From Caenorhabditis elegans (taxonomy: Eukaryota; Nematoda; Chromadorea; Rhabditida; Rhabditidae), in NCBI RefSeq assembly GCF_000002985.6, contig NC_003284.9, positions 5,642,001 through 5,706,000 on the forward strand: a DNA stretch of 64,000 bases. Direction: 5' to 3'. Below are positions 49,641 through 61,200 of the stretch, piece after piece. Every line of letters begins with the position of its first letter. Positions within the stretch are counted from its first letter, which is position 1. The translations under genes were made by a program, and so were the position numbers. Under the pieces are notes generated by a model that was not told the DNA's origin, did not search any database, and worked only from the letters and a program-made list of their open reading frames with translations.

Positions 49641-50398
49641 ACTCAAATGACGCAATTTGAGAACAAAAATTCCAGTAATATTCTTTTACAATGAGCCCAA
49701 TTTCTAAAGGATTTTGGGGGTTTAAGAGGCAATTGTCTAATAGTAAGTAGTTACGAATAAAGTTTAACATTTCATTTACGAGCTGAGTGGACAGATGTAC
49801 ATACACATTTCTTTAGAAACCACAGTAATCTTTATTTTTTGGCCATTCTTATATTGAGAAACGTCGCTTTAACTGTAACCTGATTTCAAAATTAAAAACA
49901 TTTGATTGTCAGAATCATCTGAGCACAGCCCTGACTGGAACCATGAAAATATCAGTTTTGAAACGTTGTTCCTGTATCAACATTGTCATATTACATTACA
50001 AAATTCACATCACAAAAAAGTCATCCGAGTGCTACTACAAAAATTTGAATCCCTGCACATGCCATGTAGTTTGTAATTCGATTTGTTTTCCAATTGAAAA
50101 AGTAATCTGCCATCGTCATTTTCGTTTATTTTTCTATTCAAATTTTGTAATCCTGCATGATTGTCATTTCTATCATATCCAACTTCCTTTTCTTGTAGGT
50201 TTTCCCGAAAAAAAAAAACAATTGAAGAACTCTAGGTGGCGGCAGCGTGCGAGTGAGCAAGAGGAGATAATTGTCGGGGTGGTTCATCTCTTGCGGTTCC
50301 AGAGAGCCACCACTCTCCAATTCTTGCAATCGTTCTGTCTGCAACCAACTGCCAAAAAATAAATTCGATTCACATTTTTTCTCTAAAGTCGCTCAAGG

Positions 50399-52407
50399 AT
50401 GGGATCTTCAAACTTTCAATTTGGCTCAGCAGATTATTCGAAACAGGTACCTCAAATACATTGAAGGATGACTGACTGTTTTGAGTTTATGAACGTACAG
50501 GATCAAAGTATGCTCAAATTAACAAAATTTGTAACGAAATTTCTCAAAAAACTTTAAAAACGTTTTTTTTTAACTCCTACATTTTGCAATAAAATTATAA
50601 ATATATAATTAAATATGTATTAAAACTTTCAACAGCTAGAATACCGAGAAGTTATCAAAAGTTAAGATTTAGCTAAAATCAGTTTTTTTTTTGAAATTTT
50701 GAACCGCCATAAAAAGATTGTTAATCTTTTTGAAACAAATTTCGTTAACTTAAAAACATTTTAAGTATATACGTTCAAAATATCTAAAACCGTTAGTTCT
50801 CCATTAATTATGTGACTTTAGTTTAATTTGTGAAAGTTGAAGTTTGATACTACTATTATGTATATTGTTGCAATAGAATGAATAACTGTTTTGTAATTTT
50901 CCGAGTTCATGTACTGAATAATTTTGCATTTCGCAATTCGCAACTTGATAAATGGTCTTTTTGTGGTTTTTAAAAGATACAAATATCGTGGGAAAACTAC
51001 CCCATTTTCAGGTCAGTTGCGGACATTTCATTTTTCTATTTATTTCACATCTGATGTAATTCCTGACAACATCATGATGATGGTGATGATTTTCAGCTTA
51101 CCAGAAAACAACCTAAAAGCTTTCAAAAACTGTTTTGATCATAAGATTTTTCGACAACGCGTACTATAACCAACTATTTCCAAGACAAATTTTCTTCCAC
51201 CCACGAATAACATTTGTAACATCTCGTGCTTAAAATGAAGCATAAAAAAAGTTTAATTCTGATGTGATATTTCAATTTTTCAATTTCCTGCCGAATTTTA
51301 GTGTGGCCTAAGAATTGTTTGGTTCACTTACTCATGATATTTCAATATTTTCAGTGGCTACACACATCAACATACAGTGTTACAGAAATGAATACGGTGA
51401 GAGATTGTTTCCGTGTAGTTTACAATTATGCATTTTAGAATATGCTGCACAACATCAAAACCTTTGGCCAACTTCTGAAACTATTTTCGGTTAGTTGTAT
51501 GCTACCAAAAGGCTATGCATTGTAATTTTCTTCAGGAAAAATTTGGCGGACACCCTGAAGAGAAACGTCTACCACCCATGATTTTATTTGTGAAAAATTA
51601 CCTCCGACACTACTCGATTGCATTGATTGATCAGACGATAGACTTGGAATCCAGCAATTCATTCTCAACAAATGAGGTAAGAAAAATACATAAGAGTATA
51701 GATGGTATAAGCAATATTTTCAGAATACCATGGAAAGTCTAATAGAGTCGTTCAGGAAGCTTTACGAGTCATACATGTCTGTATTTCAAGAAGATCAAAG
51801 TAAGTTTTTTTTATTTAATGCAATTTTAACAAGTTCCGAAATTGAAAATATTCGGCAAGCGAAACCAATGGCCGTTGCCGAAAATTGCCTGCAAATTTTT
51901 TTTTTGCAATTTTTTTTTTCAATAATTCCAATTTTAAACTGCAAAATCAAAAAAATCATATAAAGGACCAGATTTATCATAAATATTAAGAGAATTCTAT
52001 TTAAAAAAAAACGGAAGAAAATTTGAAAAATACACAGCGTGATTTACAAAAATTTTACAAAAAATTTTACAAAAATTTCAAGATTTTATTTCAAACTCTT
52101 CAAAAACAAAAAAACCGAAAATGCGTGTGTCCAGTATTAAGCATATTTGGACGATATATTACCAGAAATTTTCACTTCGTCGGTTTTTAGCAAGCTGAAA
52201 CCTTTTTCCGCTCAAACGTTAACTGGCAACATGAGCTTATAACCAGTTTTTCTCATAAATTTATCGAAAAACAAATTTCCTGGTTTCGAAAATAACCTCA
52301 AAAATTGAAAATGTTTATTCTTACACTGAACACCTCGTATATTTTCAGTTTCACAATATGCCAACTTAGCGTTACAAGAACTGATGAACGAGAAGCACAC
52401 TCTTTGA
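50399..52407 (+). CDS. small uncharacterised protein, 138 aa
   Basis: Six exons: 50399-50446, 51355-51396, 51439-51489, 51536-51676, 51724-51799 and 52349-52407; 417 bp, 138 aa, all phases consistent. No signal peptide, membrane segment or Cys motif is seen. The chain begins MGSSNFQFGSADYSKQ and looks mostly helical and amphipathic (NMLHNIKTFGQLLKLF, ESLIESFRKLYESYMSVF, ANLALQELMNEKHTL), with a central MILFVKNYLRHYSIALI stretch. This would suit a small subunit of a larger complex, but I do not recognise the family. Intron 1 is 908 bp; the others except the last (549 bp) are 42-47 bp. AATAAA lies near 52498. It is convergent with the DM13 gene. Confidence 0.72.
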
Positions 52408-52832
52408 AAGTACTACGGAACTCCTGTAACTATACGCATTTACGACCTGTATTTCTTTGTAATTAGCTATTTGTACAAAAATGTATGTTTATTAAAAAAT
52501 AAAATATAATTTTGAAATTTTGAAACATGCGTTACACCTTTGAAATCTATAAATGACACCATTCGCATAAGAGCAATGTGTGTTGAGAGAAAAGTGTCAA
52601 CTGAGATTTACAAAAATTTCAAGACAAAAAATAACCTACTGGAACTAGTTGGGTTATGGCAGGGTCCCAACAGCAGAAAATACAAAACATAACAAAAGCA
52701 ATGGTAAGTCCCGAACAGGTAATACAGTAATTCAAAGAATGAAGGGAGAAGAAAGAGACTGGGAAAGAGATCTATCTGAAAAGACATTGAATTATACAGG
52801 TACATGTTACACATTTTTTGATAAATTATAAA

Positions 52833-55299
52833 TTAAGCCAGAATAATGGTAACGATAATTAAAAACACGGCGGCAAGAGTCGCCTTTCCTCCATTGACCT
52901 TGTCGGCTCGCTGACGGCTTAGAGCCAAAGTGTGCCATTTCTCGCGGCTATACGGTACTTCCGCACTATCGGCTATATTTTCAGGGAGCTCGTCAACGAT
53001 GAAAATTCTGCCACCCATGTTGAAGTTGTTTCCACTCTATAAAAATTCAAGTAAAAAGTAATACATTATTTGTTTTATGAAACATACGTTGTAATAAAGA
53101 ACAGATGGGGTTGTCTCATTGGGGGTAAATGCAAACGAATGAACATCTTCCGGCCATCCATCACACTCCAAATATGTATCTGGTTCATTTGCAGCTTTGT
53201 CTAAAAATTTCTTTATACATTTCATAATTATCAATGTGATAAGACAACCTTTGTTGTGCATCCAAATACAAAGTGGTCCAGTGTTGCTCTCAATTAGTCC
53301 TGGAGAATGAATGGTCACTCTTTCAGCCTCATTTTGAGAAAGTTCGCTGAACCCTCCATTTTCATCGTCTCCAATGTAAAGTGGATTGTAGAGTTCAGGA
53401 ATCATTTTTTCACGTCCACCTTCCACGCTAAAAACAACAAGTATAATTGTAAGTTGTTTTTGAATCCCTAAGTTTTTACAGAATTTGAAAACTCACTTGA
53501 AATTATAGGTGACATTTCTCATCAAATAGAGATCGGGACTCATCACACTATTCACGTGCCAAACGTATTTTGGTGAGCGGAGGTTTCCCTGCAAAAACGT
53601 CAACGTTATCAGTTTATCAGTTCTATTGGTCAACCCTACGTTTAGGTTCTTGATATGTTCGACGTCCCCGAGTTGGAAAGTAAAGTTTGTTCTTTCAGCG
53701 GACCCTTTCAATACTCCACGAGCCATAGGTTTTCCGTCAGTGTTCTGAAATAGACTTGTATTAATTTTCAACTTCATGTCATGTCATATCACATGGTTTT
53801 AGATGACTCACTTTTTTGATCGACGGCACGTATGGTGGGAGGTTGACAAGTGTGTCATCGGTGGGCACCAGAACCGAACCAAAGTTGACCCGGTACTTGT
53901 AGCAATAAACTGAGATCCAATCAATGTGGAAGATGTCGTAATTCTCTGGTAACTCGAGGATAATATCTTTGCCTCCGCGATAATTCTCACTGATTTCACT
54001 AATTCTGAAAAAAGTCCATAATTTTTATTTCAAAAAAAAACTCTCAAGTTTTAGACATTAAACTTACGCAATAGCTAAAAAGAATAAGGTACAATAGTTT
54101 CCTAGAATAGCATCCCGTATCCTTAACTTATACCTGCCGAATGGAATAATCATAATTGCTATGAGAACGAACGTCCCACAGAAATTAATGATCTGGCGAT
54201 TTCAAACAGCAGGTGGGACGATTTTCTTATCATCAGATGAGAGTGATAAAAAAAGAGCGAAGTAAAATGGAAGATATGCTGAGCGCGGCAAAACTATGTG
54301 TGACCGTCTGCGTCTGATCACTCTAACCTCGATAGACAACGCGTGAGACAGAGAGGGTACGTGATCAAGTACGAGGTCAGCCTCTGGGCTAGCTCGCCCG
54401 CCCGGTTCAAGAAACGCAACAAAGTGTGTGGTGGCGTGTTTGTCAGAGAACACTTACTCTTTCTCGTCTTTCCCGCGAATTGCCACTTTGACACCGGAAC
54501 TGTAAGATACTGATGCACCGCGGCCGGCGTAGAAGTAAGTTTCTGCAAAAAAACAGGTTCAAAAAGATGATAGGTTTTTCGTAGTTTTATTCGAAATAGT
54601 TCATGATCATTCTAAAGATTTGAGTGAATGAGTAAGAAAATTTCTATTACTTTAATATTAGAAAACAAACATTTGACTCACTTGGTGCTTTATTTCCCTC
54701 AAACGTGAACCCATAGACTTTAATGGTTCTTCTGTCAATAACGTAAAGCGGGCCAGATCTGAGCTGATACCGTTTTCCAGAAAACTCAGTGGAAAGCTTC
54801 ACCGATTTTGGGATTTTTACATTTTCTGGGAATACAACGGATGCCATGCTTTTCTGAACAGAAAAAAAGAAAATTAGAGTTCAAGTCAAACGCCTAGAAA
54901 ACTTACATCAGTTTTGAATGAATAAATCGAGAATGATTTGAATTCGTCAATACGGTGCTTCTCAGGAACATGAACAACAACTCTGTCGTTGTCTTCTGGG
55001 AAGGATCCGAGTGGCGTAATTCCATATTCAAAAGTATGTGCTTTGATTCCTTCTCTGGTTGGAACATCTTTGGTATCGAGCCAGAAATAGAGGTCTTGTT
55101 GGGACGGCGAGAAAGTCAGATTGAAAATTTGAAGGGTTGTCGCATTTACGATGAAGACTTGTCCCGAAATATCCGTTTCAGGACTGGAAAGATCTCCAAC
55201 ATAAACTCCGTAATCTGCATTGTAGGTGTTAATGTCGTAGCAATATGTGCTACTTGCCGCAAGGGACAAGAACACTATTTGAACCAGCTTTGATATCAT
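52833..55299 (-). CDS. secreted, probably GPI-anchored DM13-domain (Skeletor-like) protein
   Basis: Nine exons on the minus strand: 55299-54907, 54853-54682, 54542-54458, 54004-53812, 53744-53640, 53588-53497, 53427-53249, 53200-53088 and 53036-52833; 1536 bp, 511 aa. A signal peptide spans residues 1-20 (MISKLVQIVFLSLAASSTYC). The first DM13-type domain is at about 27-135 (GQVFIVNATTLQIFNLTFS, DLYFWLDTK). The second is at about 150-262 (GPLYVIDRRTIKVYGFTFEG, TYFYAGRGA, IFHIDWISVYCYKYRVNFG). A third region (about 300-440) carries YVWHVNS, LYLMRNVTYNF, VEGGRE and YNPLYIGDDENGG, resembling the segment after DM13/DOMON modules in Skeletor-type proteins. The C-terminus NGG followed by a hydrophobic tail with no cytosolic residues looks like a GPI signal. 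DM13 domains are proposed to bind redox cofactors or metal; activity is unknown here. The ATG lies 9 bp after TTTTCAG. The intron at 53589-53639 is 51 nt and stop-free. Confidence 0.82.
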
Positions 55300-58200
55300 T
55301 TAGCGGTTCTGAAAATTAATATAAAAGTGTTGGAAAAACAAAAGTAATGAGCATTTGCAATGAGAAGAAACAATTTGCAATTGGAGATATATGTATAAAT
55401 TATATCTAAAGTGCTGTCAAAAAGTCAAAGTTTTGCCGCCAAACTGAGGCCATCTGTCACCTCTTATGCAATTCCAAAACAATTTTCTATTCAACATGAC
55501 GTTTTTTGTCAAGTTGCGAATCGTCTAAAACTAGCCAATCCGACTTAGCGTTGGATGATTGGTCGACAGAAACAGTAATTACTTTTGTTTGTGGCAATCA
55601 ATGAGACGTTGGTGAAGGGGATAAAGATGGCGAAAGGAAATTCAGAATTCAAAAGTGATTCATGATTCAGTAGTTGTAGTAGATATTCCTTTTGCTAGTT
55701 CCGAATGAAAATAGTAAAGAAGAAAGATTGAGCAAAGAATGGAAGGACAATTGAATTTATAATTTTGATGAAAGAGAATGAAGCGCGAATGAAACAGAAT
55801 AAGAATAAGAAGGCGGAGCATTCAATTCATCACTTTTGCGCCTAGATGTATATCTCGAGTGGTTGGACCACCATCACCACCACCACAAGATGACAGTCAT
55901 GTGCGGATACTTAGAGGGTGGACAGCGTGAGCAATATTTACAACAGCAGATTGCACAACAATTACATTCAAAGAGGGGAAGATAGAGGATGAATTGATCC
56001 ATCATCGGATAACGGACGTTTCGCGCAAATTTGGAAGACTGAGTCGTGAAAGTGAGAAATTGAGATGTAGGAGCTAAATCGGATTAAAAATGAAATTCGA
56101 GATCAGAAAGTCGAAGTGACTAGAAGATTTCGAAAACAGGACACTAAAGCGTGAGAATCAAGTTTCTGGATAACCGGACAAGACAAGAAAGTAACAGATG
56201 TGTCTGCGGATTGAAAAAGAATAGTGAAAAGAAAGTAAAGAACATGTTGGTAAACGCTGGTAAATGACCCCCCTTCGTACTTTGCGTCAATTAGATTATG
56301 ATGAGCCAAAGACAACAATAAGAACAGTCCCCCCAGGAGGATAAAAAGAACGGCTCCACCGTTCGAGTCTATGTTAATGAACGATGCAATAATAATCATA
56401 ATGCAGAAGACAGATGCTTACACAGATGTACGGCAAGAAGGGGTAGGAGTCAAACGGATAAGAGGCGTGGCTGGACAGTGCGAGATGATGAAGGCGAGGT
56501 GGTGCATATGGTCCTTACACGTATTTGTTGACACTAGTAGAATAAGAAGGATCGGAACGATGCGAACTGTTGTGTGAAGAACAAGAGGATTAGAGAAGAC
56601 ATCATGTCAGATGAAGAGATGGTACGAGTCCAGCTGACAAAGCAACCGATAGAGTACATTTTGCGATGGGCCACGCCATTTCTTGGAACTTGATACCCGT
56701 TTTATGAGGGTTGGGGTGGGGACATGTGGCGATGACCATAAAAAGAACGGCGCGCGGTAAATCGGATTGACCCACTGATGAGCTCCCGCCTAATAAAACT
56801 ATGATGATGTCTGTCACATAAATTCAGAAATGTCTGAAGACTTGACCGGGTCGGAAGCTTTATAGGTGGGAGTGTCTGGCGTGAGATCAGACAGTTCATT
56901 AAAAGTTTACGATTGGACATATAAGTGTCAAGATAATATTTTAGAGAATAACAGCTGATTTGCATGTAACACTAACTTTGATTGGTCTGTAAGACTACAA
57001 GACTTTTGCAGACGAGCTTTGAGTCTAACTTTTGAATAATACTTATATTTGAATCTGGGATTAGTGGCAAGACTCTGGAGAGGTGTCGTTTGATTCTAAA
57101 AAATGTATGCCTATATTTTCATAATTTCATTCACGATATGCGTATTTTTCAGTTACTTTTTCAATTAAAGTAGGAAGGATTTTTCTAAATTCCTACTAAC
57201 CACTGATGGTCTGGAAACAAGTCAGTTTAAACCAATTAATGGCAGCAAATCTAACTATTCGTAGGGGTACATGACAAATAAAGACAATACTGTCTAAGGT
57301 GGTCAAACTTAGATTTCTAAAATACATAAGTCTTTACGAAAACAATTTACACCTTATATTGTCTTCTCAGTGTCCACTTAAAGATGAGTATCAAAAAAAG
57401 TTCGATGTTGCCATATTTGAGCAATATTATTTTTTATGAACATGACCTCGCTTGGACAAATACGGATTTGTGAATCACAATTCGCGTTTAAGTTTTGTCT
57501 AACAAGGACAGACATTGCTGTTGCGTTGAACATGTGTTCGAATGTTGTCCGGGGGGCACCTCACCAATCACTACCGGAACTTCCCCCGCTGGTCCTCGAG
57601 AAAACGAAATTTAGCTAATTTGCATAAATCACCTCATTGTGAGCATGCGCATAAGGTCACAAACGTTCTAAATGTTTGTGTCCCCTCCTCTTCAGTCCAG
57701 AAAACTGACAATACGGCAGAGACAAGTACCTCTTTTAGCTTCTTGATGGCACCTGCTAGGTGTTGTGTAACTGAATCGTCAAACAATACCCATTTTTCTA
57801 ATGGATCAGGCAAAAAGAAAAGAAGGACAACGTCAGAAGTGAGAACAGGAGTGTGCAAACAAGGTTTAAGCTTAGATGACTCCCATGAGCTTTAGGTACA
57901 CAAACATAGTGGTGCCATCAAAAGGAGTGTGGATGCTGCTTTGAAAGCCTGGAAGCCGAAACCACTAATTAGAAGCTACCTGAGCGGAAATGAAAGCTGG
58001 TGTGCACATTTGTGCTGGAGCCAGCACAACATTTATTGCTTATGAGGGTGGTCTTCAATTAAGCTTTTCAAGAGATGCCCACATTTGTTGGTGGTCGGTT
58101 GAAGTAGGGAGTTTCAAATTTAATTATGTCAGGATTTGGAGGCACTTTTCTGGCCTCTCACGTTTACCCCACAGTGACACAAGAACACAAGAGTCGCGCA

Positions 58201-61200
58201 TTCCGGAATGAATGGTACTCGAGTAAAGGGGGGTGGCTACGTCAAGTGTAGTGCATATGTTTTGGCAAAATACAAGAGTTTTGGTCAATATGGACTTTTT
58301 CTTTATATTATTTTTTGGTTTGACACCAAATAAAGTAGTCTTATTGAGAAAAAAAATTGAGGGAAAACTAAACTAAAAGTCTAGATTTTCACAGGAAACA
58401 TGAAATGACATGACTGGAGTTTTGAAAAATGGCGAACATGGCCTTGTTGTTTTGAAATCGAATTTAGTTCAATTATTATTTTTTACAAGGAAAGTGTTTT
58501 AGCTCACAATTCGACTTTCAAACTGAGTCTGTGTCATTTGAAAGAGAACTTAGGTCACTACAAAAAAGTCAACCACAGATTCAAAAAAAATTGATGGACG
58601 GTCCATTGCGGATCTGGGAGTCAGTTACACTGCCTGGTGGTGATCCCACTGGGCTATAATTTAAGCCACTTCCTAACAGGGGACAGTAGCAGATAACGCA
58701 GTAGTGGATTGCTCCACATCCCAATGGAGCCTGGGAACTCGGGGGTGAGGCCGGACTTGAACTCGTGACCTCTAGATTCACTACCGACCTAGCTATCCCG
58801 CTTCCCGGAACACTTTAATCTAGAAGATAAGAAACGGAAACCATGTTTTAAGGAAGTTTTAAAATTGTTTTGTAACATGTTTATTTGGAGTTTTTAAAGT
58901 TTAAAGTGCTCCACTGCAGCTAATAGGAAGTTTTTTTTTAATAATTTAATTACGAAGTCTAATTGTGAGCTGAACTACTTTCCTTATTAAATCAGTTAAT
59001 AAAAATAATGAAAATTCAGGGAAAAATGTGACATTTAAAGGGACGAAAACGGATAGACGGTATTCCGAGATTGGGTCAAAAAAGGCATTCGACTGGTCAA
59101 TCAAGCCAATAAAATGGGTGGACATCACATAAATGCAACGCATTCTAGCAACTGTCGCCCGTCAATTCAAACATGCAAATCTGGTCACTTGACTGACAAT
59201 TTAGACCTACTTACTGACTGTTTTATCCGAATATTCCTATGAACCTAGAAAATAAAAAAAAGCGAACGTTCGTTGATTAGATATTAGATGGGGAGGAGTC
59301 AGGTTTCAGACATACGTTTTAGGGCTAAGCTTTCTGGTTGAGTTAATTGGAAACCGTGTTCCAATTATCGAACGAGTAGCGCTAGCCGACGCACCATCGA
59401 AGAGAGAAGACGGATGAAACATAATAGACTGTACACTGAAGCTTGAAGAAGTCGTTAGGTTTTGAGTAAATGCAAACAGTCTATACACACTGTGCTTCTG
59501 GTACCTATCTGCCTACCTGCCACCCCTCTTCCCGGTAGACCTATTCAAATTAAACCGGGCCATTGTTCTTGGCATACGTGTTTGACAACCTTAAGCAAGC
59601 ACTTGACGCCGCCAGGAATACCATTGTTTAGATTGCGTTGTTTATGCGTAAGGACCACCAGTCCACCGAAGCCCCCCGCCGTTTCATTTTTGCTAATAAT
59701 AATTTGAAATAAGAATCCAAGAAAGAAAGGGCAAAGTATATTAGAACGGGAGGTGTAGGGAAAAGGTGTGCGTGCCAAGGCCATGCCAGCGATTTGTCAG
59801 CCTGATTTGGTGTGAAAATACGTTGATGGAAGACTTACAAAACGGGCAAAACACAGCTAGTATGAAATCCTGCTAACGGATTGCTAACCTTGACAGAAAA
59901 AAGTAAAACGGACTTTTTGTAAAAGTGAAGAAGGACGACGCTAATGGGTTCCTTTTAAAATTATTACATAGATGTCTAAAGATGAGAACTTTTGCAACTT
60001 TTTAACACATTGGTCTCGCCACGCGGACAACAAGTTACTTTAATTCGTGATTATTTATGTACATCATATTTATAATTTTTTAGATTCTTGGCAGCGATTT
60101 TTTTTGTTGTTAGATTTCAAAAAATAAAAGTAGTAGCGGCCCATAAATCAACCCATGCGCTAAAGATTATGCAAACCTTTCATCATAAATGGAAAAGTAG
60201 AAGAAAATGAATTTTTGATAAAAATCAGCAAAATATTTGAGAAAATTCAGGTTAGTAGAGGGTCCTAATTTCAATAATCATTAAAATAGGTGTTTTGGAA
60301 AACTTAAGTGTTTTGTCTTTAGGTAGTTTTATTTGAAATTACCTTAATTCTTACAGAAAAAAAAACATGTTATTTGTGATTGAAAATTCAGATGATAAAA
60401 AAGGTTTTTTTCTGTTTGAAATCTGTATTTGATTTGCTGCGTAACAAGGAAGAAAACAAAATATTTAAATTCTAAAACATAAAAGAAGACAAACAAATTC
60501 AGGTTGAAATAGGTTTTCTTGATAAACTGAAAAGTAAAAGAAAAGACGAAATTTAAATGTTTAAATTCACGTGGGGGTGGGGTCTATATATTTGAAAATA
60601 ATTAATTTATTAAAAGGCTTTTGAAAATCAACGTTTCAAAACAAAGATAATATTTTGTTAGAAATGAGTTAAGTAATATTATCGCAACAATGCAAGACTT
60701 TCGCGCAAAACATCTACATACTGTGCGATGCGAGCGCCTGATAATCCAGAATGACTCAAGGACCAGAAACAAACCAGAATGTACAAACTGTTGTGACCTA
60801 TAAATTGACAATTGTCGGACTATTTAGTCACTTAGTGACTCATCAAGGCTGTCCTTGGATAGGAGGCGCGAATCGACACCTTCTACCGGGGGTGTGGCAT
60901 GGAGGATATGCCGAAGAATGATTGCATTTTGTGGGTTGGTTTTGATGTTTTAGAGAACGATGAAGATTTTGATTTGTAATTAAATGTGTGAGAACGAAAT
61001 GAAAACGAGTCTTCTTGGATTCTCTTTCATTTGCTTCGGCTTTGGTTTTGAAAGTAAGACAACCAGGAGGACGGTGGCGAGAGAAGTCAAAAAGCCAGAA
61101 TAACCAGCGGTATTGGGGGTTATTGACGGGCGTCGAACGGGCGGCGTAAAAGCGACAAAACATTACTGGCTATTTGAACTAAGCATATCGATCAGTGTGT

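Larger units (their letters stand above)
42615..50398. other. 7.8-kb divergent intergenic region, no confident gene
   Basis: The region lies between the start of the upstream SET gene (-) and the small plus-strand gene. It contains a coding-like remnant (42957-43527), a GC-richer patch at 44.08-44.52 kb, a Cys-pair ORF at 46112-46218, GCCGATTT/CAAATT repeat words at 48230-48370 and a large direct duplication (49114-49640). A TTTTCTTGTAG acceptor-like site at about 50188-50198 may mark the 5' UTR of the gene at 50399. No tRNA or other structured RNA was recognised. Confidence 0.5.

Noticed and set aside
49943-50362. 139-codon ORF just upstream of the small gene
   Set aside because: It crosses a strong acceptor-like TTTTCTTGTAG and a poly-A run, has no domain and is out of continuity with the supported exons; probably 5' UTR or intergenic.
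58735-58802. Functional tRNA gene
   Set aside because: A and B boxes are present, but the acceptor, D and T stems do not pair as a cloverleaf and the sequence continues into a SINE-like body.
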